56,648 bases of DNA from Gammaproteobacteria bacterium (GCA_027366635.1 DAHXNE010000092.1:1-56648), one strand, 5' to 3'. Shown: positions 8,178 to 17,764, numbered from the stretch's first letter. Notes: a model not told the origin generated them from the letters alone. Numbers and translations: made by a program.

Positions 8178-11100
8178 TCAGTAGCGCAGCTCGTACGCCA
8201 GGCCGATGCTGCTGCCCGGATCGTTCTGCGGCGTCGTGCCCTGGGTGGTCGCGGTACCGTTGCCCACACGCGTCTCGAGCTTCAAGTGGCGACCGAGTGC
8301 GATATCCACGCGGATCTGGCTGGTGCCCTGGGTCGTGTGGGTCGCGGCGACGTACACCCAGTTTGACACATACTTGCCGGCGGTGATGCTCGCGCCGCTC
8401 GAACGTGTGCCGGGCGCTGCATTGGCGCTGCCCGACGGAGTGCCGCTGCCGATGGACAGCGTGTTCAGATCGAGGTGACGCCGGATCCAGGTGAGCGGAT
8501 TGAGACTGCCGGCGCCCACGCCGCCGAATCCCTCGAGGCTCGCGAGCGCCGCGCCGGTTTCTCCGAGCTGGTAGGGCGACAATTGCGAGGCAGGTTGTCC
8601 GAACAGCAGCAGCGCGAGCAGATCGTCTTCGGGAAGAGGTGGATTGCTCGACAGCTTGATCTGCGGATTGTCCGCAAAACCGGTGACGCGCAGCGTCACG
8701 GTGGTCGCAACAGTGGACATGACGCTGCTGCGGGCCAGGAAATCGATCGACGGATCGATCCGGTGCCGCAGTCCTTCGCCATCGAAGCTGACCCGCCCGC
8801 GCGTGAAATCGAGATTCCGGCCGGCGAGCGAGAAGGTACCGCGTGTCATCGCGAACCCGCCGCTCACCCGTGGATGGGCGGATGTGCCGGTGATCTCGAG
8901 TTTGCCGCCGAGCTGCGCATCGAGCCCCCGGCCGGTGACATATATGGTCTGCGGCGCCGTGAGGGTGAGCCCAAGACCGACCACGAGCCGGTGCACCGGG
9001 CGCACGGGCGGGGCCGCCTCACCCGGGCGGATCACGTTCAGTGTCGCGACATTCGGCGGCAATGCATTCGGGATGCTGATGGCGGCATGATGCACCTGGA
9101 TGACGCCGGTGACGTTCACCCGATCACGCAGTGTGCCATCGATGTGGATGTCGGCGCCGAAGTTGGCCGTCAGGATGTCGTTGGTGATCGGTTGGATTCG
9201 GTGGGCGATGAGCGCGATGTGGATCGGCAGCCGCGGCTGCAGCAACCCGATCGTACCGGTGGCGGACAGATGCCCCGGACCTGCCCGGGCCGACAGGCTC
9301 GAAATCCGCAGAACGCCGTGATCGCCGACGAGGCGCGCGTTGATATCCCCGATATGCACCCCGGAGGCATAATCGCGCAGATCGCCGCCTGCGAGCGTCA
9401 CGACGCCGCTGATTTCGGGCGAGCGCGTCGTTCCGAGCACACGTGCGTTGACCGCGAGGAGTCCGGTCGCGCGAGCCCCGCGCGCCTCGAGCATGGCATT
9501 CATCAGCGCGGCATCAAGCGTGCCCGTCAGGCGCAGGTCGAGCGATCCGGCGCGACTGAGCGGCGCGCGCCCACGCAGGGTGAGCCGCGATGCGCGACCG
9601 ACATCCAACGCGGCGGTAACGTTCGCCGCGCCGTCGCGCAACGTGGCCTGACCCCGAAGGTTCACCGCGGGCAGTCCCAGTGCCGCGGCGCCCGCGAACT
9701 CCAAGCCGCTGATTCTGACCGAGGCCTTGCCTGCGGGCGCCGTCCGCGCGCCAGTGAGGTGCGCGCGGACGCTCAGCGTGCCGGCCGAGAGCAGACCCGG
9801 TGCGAACGCATTGACGAGCCCGGCATCGAGATGTTCGACGGCCGCGCGGACATCGAGCCTCGGGGTAAGAGCGCCATCCAGTGTGAAGACCGTCCGGCGG
9901 ATGGCGAGTCGCAGATCGTGCACGGCCAGGCCCCCGGTCCATGTCAGTCGCGCCGGCCGCAGCAGATGCAAGTCCTGACCGCGATAGTGTGCAGCGAAGT
10001 TGACCAGTTCGAACGCATGCACTCGCGTGTCGAGCCGCGCGGAGGCGGACAGACGCGCCGGCGTGCCACGGATGTTGGCCGAATCCGCATCGAGCCGTAT
10101 GCGCAGCGCATCGAAGGGCCCGCTGGCCGCAAGCCTCACCGTACCGGTGAGTCCGTGCATCTCGATGGGGTGGGCGAGCAGGTCGATACGCGCACCGAGA
10201 CGGCCCGCATCCGGCACCACAACAAGACTGCCGTCGAGGCGTCCGGCAAGGGGTGTGCCCACGAGCGGTTGCAGGTCCGCCAGCCGATCTACGCTCAACA
10301 GCAGCCGGCCGCGAGTGGTGGCGAGGTGCGCGTTCGCGCGCAGCCGTCCACGGACGCTCAGGCTTTTCCAGGTCATACGCTCGACGTCGAGGTCGAAGGC
10401 GTGCGGGGCGGACCGTTTGAATGAGGCCGCGACCGTGAGCGGTGCGCCGGCCAGCGTGCCGCTCACCCGCAGGAGCGCGTGCGCCTGCGCGGGCAGATCG
10501 CGTGCCTGCAGGACCCCCGCGATCGTTCCATACGGGGAGCCATGCAGCGAAAGTCGCGAGTGGGCGTGGGCCGTGAGTGAGAACGAGTCCATCGGCCCGG
10601 CAGCCGATCCGGTCAGCTCGAAGGTCCCGGCGGCGGCGGGCGTGACCCGCGCCAGATCGGGCACGGAAACTCGCCAACGCGCGCGCAGGGTCTTCAGTCC
10701 AAGCGCCGCCGTGCCGCTCGCACTGCGCTCGGCCGTTGCGTTCGCCGCCAGTGCGATCGCCCGTCCCTGCAGTGTCAGGCGCTCGATATCGAACTGCGTG
10801 GGTGTCAGGCGCGCCTGCAGGCGTAACTGCGTGTTGCGGCCGAGCATGCGGTCGGCCGTGAGCGTGCCCCGCACGCGCGCGGTGGCGGCGAGTGCCAATC
10901 GAGTCACGTCGGCGCGCTGCGCAATCGTGCCCGTGGCCCGCAGCCCGCCGCGGATCGTCTTGTGGTAGAGCGCCGCAAACGGTGACAGGTCGGGCACGCG
11001 CAGCGCGAAGGTGGCACTGCGCGTGCCGGCGGTGAGGGCGCGGGCACGCAGGTCGAACAGTCGATCGGCCACGGTCAGCTGCAGCGGCCGCTGCGGCGCA

Positions 11101-12179
11101 TGCAGCTGCAGCAGCGCCTGCACCTGCAGGGGTGCGCCGCGCAACAGCCGCGGGTGTGGGCCGGGCAACCTGATGTGTTGGGCCCTGGCGTGCACCGACA
11201 GTGTCTGGCCGTTGGCCGACAGACTTGCCGTGAGAGCGCCGAGCTGTGCACCGTCGGCGAGCTGCAGGCCGGTCAGATCGAGCGTCGCGTGCGCCTGTGC
11301 GGTTGCGAGCGGTCCGTGCCACCACCCCACGATCGCCACATGCTGCCAGGCGAGACCCGGTCGCGGACTCATGGCGGGCGAGTCGATTTGATAGATCACA
11401 TTGGCCGAGCGCTGTCCGAGATCGATCGAGCCGTGGACTCGGGCGGTGAGCGGCCCGATGTGCGCGCGCAGCTGCAGCTGCTCGGCGCGCGGCGGCCCGG
11501 CGATGCTTGCGGTGAGCGCGACGGCACCGAGCCGGGGCAGTTTGAGCCACTGCTGCATGGGTCCGCCGTCCGGCTCCTCGATCGTCACATGCGCATCCAG
11601 TGCCGAGGGCGCACTGCGCAGCCGCAGCCGGTACAGTCCCGGGCCGTTGGTGCGGCGCGCGCGCACCGTTGCACGGGCATCGGTGATCGACCGGTAGAAG
11701 AGCGAGCCGTGCACGCTCAGGCGCACCACCGCACCGACGGTGGCCGGTGCGAGCTGCGCGGTGGCGATGTGGAACTGATTGATCGCGAGGCCCGGCAGTA
11801 GCCGTGTGAAACCCGTGTGGCTCGAGCGCGAGCGAACCGGCCGGCGCAGCACATCGACCCGGGCGACATCGAGGCGGTCTATCCGCACCATCCCCTTCAG
11901 CAGGGCCAGGGGCGACCAGCGCAGCGAGAGCTGCCGTGCGCGCAGCCACGGTCCGGCGGCGTCGCTCAACTGCAACCGGGCGATATCGATCCGGTCGGGG
12001 AAGCGCCCGCCGAGACCGGATATGCGCACATCGCCCGAGGAGAGCCGCGCCGTGGCGCTCGCGATCAGGCGCCGACCGCCGCGGGTGCCGCTTGCGACCA
12101 GGAGCGCCGTCGTCCCGAGCAGGACGAGCAGCGCCAATCCACCGCACATCCAGGCGAGAATGCGCAGCGCCCGACGCAT
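8178..12179 (-). CDS. tamB: TamB, translocation and assembly module inner-membrane protein
   Basis: 1333-residue AsmA/TamB-type protein. One N-terminal membrane helix (residues about 7-30, MCGGLALLVLLGTTALLV) anchors it in the inner membrane. The rest is a very long repetitive beta-rich region crossing the periplasm, with many short amphipathic strands. The C-terminal DUF490 domain is recognisable by GGFAMTRGTFSLAGRNLDF and GRVSFDGEG, and the chain ends in IGLAYELRY. With TamA it assists assembly of outer-membrane proteins; relatives also move phospholipid between membranes. Its ATG overlaps the tamA stop by one base (TGATG), so the pair is co-translated. The length is within the family's usual 1200-1500 residues. 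Confidence 0.93.
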   Translation of the reverse strand: MRRALRILAWMCGGLALLVLLGTTALLVASGTRGGRRLIASATARLSSGDVRISGLGGRFPDRIDIARLQLSDAAGPWLRARQLSLRWSPLALLKGMVRIDRLDVARVDVLRRPVRSRSSHTGFTRLLPGLAINQFHIATAQLAPATVGAVVRLSVHGSLFYRSITDARATVRARRTNGPGLYRLRLRSAPSALDAHVTIEEPDGGPMQQWLKLPRLGAVALTASIAGPPRAEQLQLRAHIGPLTARVHGSIDLGQRSANVIYQIDSPAMSPRPGLAWQHVAIVGWWHGPLATAQAHATLDLTGLQLADGAQLGALTASLSANGQTLSVHARAQHIRLPGPHPRLLRGAPLQVQALLQLHAPQRPLQLTVADRLFDLRARALTAGTRSATFALRVPDLSPFAALYHKTIRGGLRATGTIAQRADVTRLALAATARVRGTLTADRMLGRNTQLRLQARLTPTQFDIERLTLQGRAIALAANATAERSASGTAALGLKTLRARWRVSVPDLARVTPAAAGTFELTGSAAGPMDSFSLTAHAHSRLSLHGSPYGTIAGVLQARDLPAQAHALLRVSGTLAGAPLTVAASFKRSAPHAFDLDVERMTWKSLSVRGRLRANAHLATTRGRLLLSVDRLADLQPLVGTPLAGRLDGSLVVVPDAGRLGARIDLLAHPIEMHGLTGTVRLAASGPFDALRIRLDADSANIRGTPARLSASARLDTRVHAFELVNFAAHYRGQDLHLLRPARLTWTGGLAVHDLRLAIRRTVFTLDGALTPRLDVRAAVEHLDAGLVNAFAPGLLSAGTLSVRAHLTGARTAPAGKASVRISGLEFAGAAALGLPAVNLRGQATLRDGAANVTAALDVGRASRLTLRGRAPLSRAGSLDLRLTGTLDAALMNAMLEARGARATGLLAVNARVLGTTRSPEISGVVTLAGGDLRDYASGVHIGDINARLVGDHGVLRISSLSARAGPGHLSATGTIGLLQPRLPIHIALIAHRIQPITNDILTANFGADIHIDGTLRDRVNVTGVIQVHHAAISIPNALPPNVATLNVIRPGEAAPPVRPVHRLVVGLGLTLTAPQTIYVTGRGLDAQLGGKLEITGTSAHPRVSGGFAMTRGTFSLAGRNLDFTRGRVSFDGEGLRHRIDPSIDFLARSSVMSTVATTVTLRVTGFADNPQIKLSSNPPLPEDDLLALLLFGQPASQLSPYQLGETGAALASLEGFGGVGAGSLNPLTWIRRHLDLNTLSIGSGTPSGSANAAPGTRSSGASITAGKYVSNWVYVAATHTTQGTSQIRVDIALGRHLKLETRVGNGTATTQGTTPQNDPGSSIGLAYELRY

Positions 12180-14152
12180 CAGAGCGCCTGTCCGAGGCCG
12201 ATGTAGACCTCGAAGCTGCCGCCATTGCGCAGCGGGCTCGTGGGCACGGCGACTTCGAGCCGGATCGGTCCAATGGGCGTGTAATAGAGGATCCCGGTTC
12301 CCACCCCGACACGATATACGCTCTGTGAGCCGGCGGAGACACCGCCACCGTCGGCGAACAGCAGAACACCAAATTTGGCGCCGATGCGTTGGCTCAGCTC
12401 GAGATTCACGGCCTGCATGCTCGTGCCTCCCTCCGGGTCCCCGTTCGGAAACTGTGGGCCGACCGATTGATAGCGATAGCCGCGCACGGTGCCGCTGCCA
12501 CCGGCGTAGAAGCGCTGATCCGGTGGCAGTCCGAACTGGCTTGCCCCTGCTGCCACACCCGCGATCAGGCGCGCGGCGAGCACGGTGCGCCCGCGGGGAT
12601 CACTGCGTACGAGCCGATGCAGATCGAAGTAGCCGGTGACGCTTCCCTCCAGGATCACGAACAGCTTCTGCCCGGAGGCGCTCGGGGCCAGCGGGGAGGC
12701 GGGTAGGAGTGATGGGGCGGAAGCGTTCGCGGAAATCGTGGGCGAGGCGCGCAGCGATACCTTGATGCCATGCGTCGGGCTCGCGAGCGGCGAGCTCACG
12801 TCGGTGGAATTGAACTGCACCGCAAGCGGAATCGACAGCAGGTTGTAATTGTAGTGGAGGTTCTGTTGGATGACGGCCTCGTGCTCGTAGGCGGCGCCGA
12901 CGATTGCAGTCCAGTCCCGGGAGATCCGCCGGGTGAGCGTCGCACGCGCCATTTCTCCATTCTGGGTGTAGGCCTCGAGCGTCTGGCGCAGGGCAGTGAT
13001 CGAGAAGTCGAGATCCTGGTTGCGGCGGCGAAAATCCGGTATCGCATAGCCAATGCGTGCGTCGTAGCCGATGCCGGTGCTCACCGTGCCGCCGAGGTCG
13101 ATGGCCGTGGCCGAAAAACTGAGCAGCTGTCCGCCGCCGAATACGTTGTGATCACTCCAATGCAGACCGCTGCTGCCACCGAGGTCGCTCGAGTAGGCGG
13201 CACTGACGCCGACGGAAAAGCGCTTGCTCTCCTTGACGACAAACGTGATCGGTACCTTTGCCGCCAGATCCGGCGGCCCGCGCTGCACCGTAACGCTCGA
13301 GAACAGTCCGAGTTGCAGCAGCGCCTGGCGCGCGCGCTCGATGCGGACCGCATCGTAAATCTGTCCCGTATGGATGGGCAGTTGCCGTTGCGCGAGCCAC
13401 AGGCTCGCGTGCCGCAGGCCCCTGATGCGGATCGAGCCGATCCGCACGCGCGGGCCAATCGTGACGCGAAAGGTCAGATCAATCAGGTGGCGGTGTGGCC
13501 TTTCGTACGCGAGGGGCTTGGCCACCTGCGCGAGCGCGTAGCCGGCATTGTGCAATGCGATCTGCAGCCGCGCGCGCGCCGCGAGCACATCGGCGGCGAT
13601 TGCGGCTTCACCCGGGACCAGACCGAGCTCGGGCTTCATGCCGGTCGGCAGAGTGCCTTGGATGTCGATCCGGCCGATGCGAAAGAGCGGGCCGAGTGCG
13701 GGCACGATCTGCACGTGCGCCTTCTTGCCCTTGGGCAGGTTGCGTAGAGCTTTACCCAGACCTACGCTTTCAAGGGACCTGCCATCGATCGTGATGGTGA
13801 TCGTGCCCTCGTAGTAACCGAAGCTGTGCAGAACAGTCTGCAAGCGGCTCACGTCGCCGCGGGCGCGCATGATGAGTCCATAAGGACCGACCGGCGCGCT
13901 GCTGCGCAGTGCCTCGAGCTGCGAGGTCATCCGCAGGGTCGCATCCAGGGTACCCTGGCCGGTCGATTGCCAGTGAATGGTGTAACGCAGTCGAGGCACG
14001 GCATCGGCGGCACGCGCGACCATCGCCACACACAGCGCCAGCACGCTCAGGCATAGAAGGGGCGCCCGTCCGCACCGGTGGTCGCGGCACCTCTGGCGAG
14101 CCGGGCCGGTGGCGCGGCTGATCCATTTGCCGTCGGCCAGCTCACGAATCAT
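12179..14152 (-). CDS. tamA: TamA, outer-membrane Omp85-family protein
   Basis: 657-residue Omp85 protein. I chose the ATG at 14152 because GAGGA lies 12 bases upstream and the hydrophobic signal segment (PLLCLSVLALCVAMVARAADA) then follows at about residues 31-52, after an unusually long basic N-terminus. Three POTRA-type modules occupy roughly residues 55-310 (for example FGYYEGTITITID and PVHTGQ-like strand-helix units). The 16-strand barrel follows, with the conserved FYAGGSGTVRGY loop motif and the final strand ending FEVYIGLGQAL. It pairs with TamB in outer-membrane protein insertion. The upstream region (744 bases to the tRNA) carries its promoter, which I could not place. Confidence 0.92.
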   Translation of the reverse strand: MIRELADGKWISRATGPARQRCRDHRCGRAPLLCLSVLALCVAMVARAADAVPRLRYTIHWQSTGQGTLDATLRMTSQLEALRSSAPVGPYGLIMRARGDVSRLQTVLHSFGYYEGTITITIDGRSLESVGLGKALRNLPKGKKAHVQIVPALGPLFRIGRIDIQGTLPTGMKPELGLVPGEAAIAADVLAARARLQIALHNAGYALAQVAKPLAYERPHRHLIDLTFRVTIGPRVRIGSIRIRGLRHASLWLAQRQLPIHTGQIYDAVRIERARQALLQLGLFSSVTVQRGPPDLAAKVPITFVVKESKRFSVGVSAAYSSDLGGSSGLHWSDHNVFGGGQLLSFSATAIDLGGTVSTGIGYDARIGYAIPDFRRRNQDLDFSITALRQTLEAYTQNGEMARATLTRRISRDWTAIVGAAYEHEAVIQQNLHYNYNLLSIPLAVQFNSTDVSSPLASPTHGIKVSLRASPTISANASAPSLLPASPLAPSASGQKLFVILEGSVTGYFDLHRLVRSDPRGRTVLAARLIAGVAAGASQFGLPPDQRFYAGGSGTVRGYRYQSVGPQFPNGDPEGGTSMQAVNLELSQRIGAKFGVLLFADGGGVSAGSQSVYRVGVGTGILYYTPIGPIRLEVAVPTSPLRNGGSFEVYIGLGQAL

Positions 14153-14896
14153 TCGGTTCCTCACTCCTCGCTGCCTCAGGCGGGAGCCGGCTGACTCGCC
14201 TTGCCCGAGTAAGGCCGCGTCGCCGCGGGCCGGACTCAGGGTCTGGTCGTTTGTCTCCTCGAATGCGCCCGCACCGCGGACCGCTCCTGCCTCCAAAGGG
14301 CCTGCTCATGGTAATGCAAGAAGTGCCTTCGCGTTGACCGGCGTGTTGCCTCGGGCGCTTGCGCGGCGAGCACCGCCGCGCTTCGCGGGCGCGACGTTCC
14401 TGATTCCCGGTCACGCCCATGTCGATGCTGCTGCCCGCGACAGGTGAGGACCTGCTGCGGCTCGGCTGCAGGACCGCCGGGTGAGCCGCAAGGTCTCACC
14501 GTCGGCGGCAAACCTCGATCGGATCATCCCGGCGAAGCCGGTATCGTCGAGCCCACTCAGGCCGCCGACCCGCAGGTCGGCGCGACCTGCAGCGGGTCTC
14601 TCGGCTGCGACAGCGCATCGAGCGGATCATCCGCAGCGCCGCACCGCGGTGCCGTGGAAGGTCAGCCGCGTGCACGGTTCGTTCGCGACCCGGCAGAGCG
14701 GAGAGCCGCAGCGACGGACGGCGTCTGCGTCCAGGTTGGCGTGCATGCGACCTGAGTGTCAGCGCCGATCGCGCGCTTGACGGCAGGTCCGACCGCCTGA
14801 TCCGGCCCTAATGCAAGGGCATCTCCGCGACTCTGCGGCGCGGCAGCCGCGGCTTGCCACCCGACCCGGGAGGATTTCATAACTTATTGTTTTTAC
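14153..14896. other. 744-base gene-free stretch with dense inverted repeats
   Basis: No frame here has convincing codon pattern, ribosome site or known motif. The half next to the tRNA is rich in base-paired elements. An imperfect repeat joins 14443-14463 with 14483-14500. GTCGGCGG (14501-14508) pairs with CCGCCGAC (14562-14569) around nested CTCGA/TCGAG and CCGGC-GAA-GCCGG stems. A 12-pair stem joins 14567-14578 with 14584-14598. Short palindromes lie at 14622-14634 and 14641-14652. This may be a structured RNA or a degraded repeat. The first 140 bases should hold the tamA promoter and leader. Confidence 0.5.
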
Positions 14897-14972
14897 TGGC
14901 GCTCCCTACGGGATTCGAACCCGTGTTACAGCCTTGAGAGGGCTATGTCCTGGGCCTCTAGACGAAGGGAGC
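14897..14972 (-). tRNA. tRNA-Glu (anticodon CTC)
   Basis: 76-base tRNA read on the minus strand. The acceptor stem pairs GCTCCCT with AGGGAGC, the discriminator is G and CCA is encoded (14899-14897). The D arm contains CTAGAGGCCCAGGAC as in bacterial tRNA-Glu. The anticodon stem TAGCC/GGCTG closes the loop CTCTCAA, placing CTC at positions 34-36, which reads GAG. The T arm has GGGTTCGAATCCC. Enteric bacteria use only the TTC isoacceptor, so a separate CTC gene fits a high-GC genome with heavy GAG use. It has its own promoter just upstream. Confidence 0.96.
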
Positions 14973-15000
14973 GTAGCCGGCCAAGCTGCACGAGCGCGGT

Positions 15001-15028
15001 ATTATAGGTATCCTGGTTCATTGCTCAA
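15001..15028 (-). promoter_or_regulatory. sigma70-type promoter of tRNA-Glu
   Basis: On the minus strand TTGAGC (complement of 15023-15028) and a perfect TATAAT (complement of 15001-15006) are separated by 16 bases. The first transcribed base is expected near 14994, about 22 bases before the mature 5' end. The bases after the -10 are GC-rich (ACCGCGC), the type of discriminator that makes stable-RNA promoters sensitive to ppGpp. The same 70 bases also separate it from the divergent pcnB. Confidence 0.82.
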
Positions 15029-15043
15029 GCAGAAAGCGCCGAA

Positions 15044-16540
15044 TTGAATTCTCCCGATGCGCATCTCGATGCGCCCCAAGTAGTGCCCCGGATCATTCCG
15101 CGGGCTCAGCACACGATATCCCGCTCTCACATCTCGCCCAACGCGTTGCGCGTGCTCTACCGGCTGCGCGATGCCGGGTTTCAGGGGTTCCTCGTCGGCG
15201 GCTGTGTCCGCGACCTGCTCCTGGGATTGGAGCCGAAGGACTTCGACGTCGCCACCGATGCGTTGCCCGAACAGGTCAAGCGCCTGTTTCGCAATTGCAG
15301 GCTGGTCGGGCGGCGCTTCCGCCTGGCGCACGTGTTCTTCGGCCAGGAAATCATCGAGGTGGCCACGTTCCGGGCCGCCAGCGCACCGATCCAGGACGAG
15401 GAGGCGCCCGAGAGCGAGCTCGCCGGCGAGGAGCCGGTGCAAGCCGAGGACGAGCTGATCGATCAGGGCGGCCCGGTCACCGAGGCGGGCGCGGCACGGC
15501 TGGAAGCCGAGCACGCCGGCCGCGACGCGCCGGTCGCCGATACCGAGCGGATGTTCGACGACACGGGCCGCATCCTGCGCGATAACGTTTACGGCACTAT
15601 CGAAGCGGACGTCTGGCGGCGCGATTTCACCGCCAATGCGCTGTATTACAACATCGCCGATTTTTCGATCTGGGATTACGTCGGCGGTGCCGAGGACATC
15701 GCGGCGCGCGAGCTGCGCATGATCGGCGATCCCGAGACGCGCTATCGCGAAGATCCGGTGCGTATGCTGCGGGCGGCACGCTTCGAGGCAAAGCTCGGCT
15801 TCACGCTCGAGCCGGCCAGCGCCGAGCCGATCGGACGGCTGCGTGAGCTGATCGGGGGCGTACCGCCGGCACGGCTGTTCGATGAGACGTTGAAATTATT
15901 TCTCACCGGCCACGGCGAGCGCAGTCTGCCGGTGTTGCGCCGGCGCGGGCTGCTCGCGGCGCTGCTGCCGAACGTCGAGTCGTATCTGGTGACGCATCCG
16001 GACAGCCTGGTCGAGAAGTTGGTGACCCGGGGGCTGACCAATACCGATGCGCGCGTGAGCGCCGGCCGCTCGGTCACCCCGACGTTTCTGCTGGCGCTGC
16101 TGCTGTACGGCCCTATCGCCACGATCATCGAATCCCTGCCGCCCGCGCGCTGGCACGAGGTCACCTCGATCCTGGAGGCCTGTGATCAGGCGGTGCGCGA
16201 GGCGCAGCGCCACCTCGCCATACCGAAACGCTTCACGCTCGGCCTGCGCGAGATGTTTGCGCTGCAGCCGCGCCTGGAGCATCCCCGGGGCCGGCGCGCG
16301 CTGCGGCTGATCAGTCATCCGCGATTTCGCGCCGCCTATGATCTGCTGCTGCTGCGCGCGCAGTTCGGTATGGCCTCGGCCGATATCGCGAATTGGTGGA
16401 CCGAACTGCAGGGCGTCTCGGAAGACGAGCAGGGTCGCATGGCCGATGCGCTCGCGGCCGGACCGGAGCGTGCTGGCGGTCAAAAGGGCCGCCGGCGGCG
16501 CCGAGGCGGGCGCCGCCGTACGAGCACCGGCGCGTCCTGA
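15044..16540 (+). CDS. pcnB: poly(A) polymerase I
   Basis: 498-residue polynucleotide adenylyltransferase that adds A tails to RNA 3' ends and promotes decay. The nucleotidyltransferase core shows GGCVRDLLLG, then DFDVATDA with the metal-binding aspartates, and RRFRLAHV. RDFTANALYYN, DPVRMLRAARFEAKLGF and RLFDETLKLF mark the neck and body. A family-typical basic C-terminus ends in a run of Arg/Gly (GQKGRRRRRGGRRR) that may bind RNA. An acidic insert at about residues 110-165 (many E, D, A) is longer than in enteric PcnB. The start shown is a TTG with no clear ribosome site; conserved similarity begins about residue 15 (VVPRIIPRAQHTISR). Confidence 0.92.
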   Translation: MNSPDAHLDAPQVVPRIIPRAQHTISRSHISPNALRVLYRLRDAGFQGFLVGGCVRDLLLGLEPKDFDVATDALPEQVKRLFRNCRLVGRRFRLAHVFFGQEIIEVATFRAASAPIQDEEAPESELAGEEPVQAEDELIDQGGPVTEAGAARLEAEHAGRDAPVADTERMFDDTGRILRDNVYGTIEADVWRRDFTANALYYNIADFSIWDYVGGAEDIAARELRMIGDPETRYREDPVRMLRAARFEAKLGFTLEPASAEPIGRLRELIGGVPPARLFDETLKLFLTGHGERSLPVLRRRGLLAALLPNVESYLVTHPDSLVEKLVTRGLTNTDARVSAGRSVTPTFLLALLLYGPIATIIESLPPARWHEVTSILEACDQAVREAQRHLAIPKRFTLGLREMFALQPRLEHPRGRRALRLISHPRFRAAYDLLLLRAQFGMASADIANWWTELQGVSEDEQGRMADALAAGPERAGGQKGRRRRRGGRRRTSTGAS

Positions 16541-16555
16541 GCGGGTGGTGGGCCG

Positions 16556-17080
16556 ATGCAGTCCTGGCAGCCGGCCTATGTGGGTATCGGCAGCAATCTC
16601 GAGGCGCCGGCTCGGCAAGTGCTGCGCGCCTGGGAACGCCTGGCCGGGCTGCCCGAGACATTGGCGGTGTGTCGCTCGCGGCTGTACGGCTCGCGTCCGT
16701 TCGGTCCGGTGGCGCAGCCGGACTTCGTCAACGCGGTGGCCGGCTTGCTCACCCGGCTCGATGCCGAAGGCCTGTTCGCGGCGCTGACGGCGCTGGAGAG
16801 CGACCTCGGGCGCACGAGGGGCGGGCCGCGGTGGGGCCCGCGCCTGATCGACCTCGATCTGCTGGTCTTCGGCCGCGAATGTCGCCAAGGACCGGAGCTG
16901 CGCCTGCCCCATCCCGGTATAGTGGAGCGCAACTTCGTTTTGTATCCTCTGGAAGATATTGCCCCGGCTCTCGATGTGCCTGGGCTCGGCCGGGTGGCCG
17001 AGCTCAGAGCGCGGCTTACGCCCGAGGGTCTGTGGCCGCTCGAGCCGGAGTCCTTCAGGTCCGCGGTCCGTTCCGTGTAA
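16556..17080 (+). CDS. folK: HPPK, 6-hydroxymethyl-7,8-dihydropterin pyrophosphokinase
   Basis: 174-residue folate-pathway enzyme that transfers pyrophosphate from ATP to hydroxymethyl-dihydropterin. Visible signatures are AYVGIGSNL at the N-terminus, FVNAVA, LTALESDLGRTRGGPRWGPRLIDLDLLVFG (the substrate and metal site, with the two aspartates of DLDLL) and LRLPHPGIVERNFVLYPL. It starts with ATG 15 bases after pcnB, the same order as in enteric bacteria, so they are likely one transcript. The last 30 residues are less conserved. Confidence 0.94.
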   Translation: MQSWQPAYVGIGSNLEAPARQVLRAWERLAGLPETLAVCRSRLYGSRPFGPVAQPDFVNAVAGLLTRLDAEGLFAALTALESDLGRTRGGPRWGPRLIDLDLLVFGRECRQGPELRLPHPGIVERNFVLYPLEDIAPALDVPGLGRVAELRARLTPEGLWPLEPESFRSAVRSV

Positions 17081-17084
17081 AGAC

Positions 17085-17738
17085 ATGACCGAAGTCGAGC
17101 ATCAGTTCATCGTGGTGGAAGGCCCGATCGGGGTCGGCAAGAGCAGTCTGGCGCGATTGCTGGCCGAAAGCCTCTCGGCGCAGCCGGTGCTCGAGGACCC
17201 GGGCGCGAACCCGTTTCTCGAGCGCTTCTACAAGAGCCCACGGTCCGGGGCGCTGCCGGCGCAACTGTACTTTCTGTTCCAACGCTGCCAGCAGCTCGGC
17301 GCGCTGAACCAGAAGGACCTGTTCGCTCGGGTGCGGGTTGCCGATTACCTGTGGGAAAAAGACCGGCTGTTCGCGCGGCTGACGCTCGACGAGGCTGAAT
17401 TCGCGCTGTACCAGCAGGTCAGTGGCGGCCTCGACGTTACGCCGCCCAAGCCCGATCTGGTGGTGTATCTGCAGGCGCCGGTCGACGTGTTGCTCGAGCG
17501 TATCACGCGGCGGGCAGTCGGCTACGAGCACTACATCGACCGGGAGTATCTGGCGCGGCTGAACGAGGCCTATGCGCGCTTCTTCCACGAATACGACGCC
17601 GCGCCGCTGCTGATCGTCAACGCCGCGGCCATCGATCCGGTCAACAACGCGGCCGATTACCAGGAACTGCTCGCAGCGATCCGGCGCATGAAGCGTGGCC
17701 GGCTCTACTACAATCCGATGAGCGCCCGGACAATCTAG
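17085..17738 (+). CDS. deoxynucleoside kinase (dGK/dCK type)
   Basis: 217-residue kinase of the deoxyadenosine/deoxyguanosine kinase family, which phosphorylates deoxynucleosides for salvage. The P-loop is GPIGVGKSS at residues 13-21. The DRY-like active-site motif is seen as VADYLWEKDRLFA, and the lid arginines lie in ERITRRAVGYE. PDLVVYLQAPVDVLLERI is the family core. It begins 4 bases after folK and sits between folK and panB, a position also seen for this kinase in other gammaproteobacteria. Which base it prefers cannot be read from the sequence. Confidence 0.88.
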   Translation: MTEVEHQFIVVEGPIGVGKSSLARLLAESLSAQPVLEDPGANPFLERFYKSPRSGALPAQLYFLFQRCQQLGALNQKDLFARVRVADYLWEKDRLFARLTLDEAEFALYQQVSGGLDVTPPKPDLVVYLQAPVDVLLERITRRAVGYEHYIDREYLARLNEAYARFFHEYDAAPLLIVNAAAIDPVNNAADYQELLAAIRRMKRGRLYYNPMSARTI

Positions 17739-17752
17739 TCGACTGAATCGCG

Positions 17753-17758
17753 TAAACT
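17753..17758 (+). promoter_or_regulatory. -10-like element immediately before panB
   Basis: TAAACT at 17753-17758 ends 6 bases before the panB ATG at 17765, and no Shine-Dalgarno sequence is present between the kinase stop and that ATG. If used, transcription would begin at or next to the A of the start codon, giving a leaderless mRNA. No -35 hexamer is evident. Confidence 0.25.
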
Positions 17759-17764
17759 ACCGGC

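Noticed and set aside
8475-10424. 649-codon plus-strand frame opposite tamB
   Set aside because: Composition is unlike the true genes here and there is no recognisable domain or ribosome site; explained by the GC bias of tamB codons.
9514-12372. Very long minus-strand open frame (952 codons) over tamB
   Set aside because: It is the tamB strand read in another frame. Its translation is rich in Arg, Ala, Pro and Gly with no motif, and tamB itself has a complete family-length frame with known domains.
14444-14755. Short plus-strand frame in the tamA-tRNA gap
   Set aside because: It begins with GTG inside an inverted repeat, has no ribosome site and no family likeness; the base pairing pattern explains the region better.
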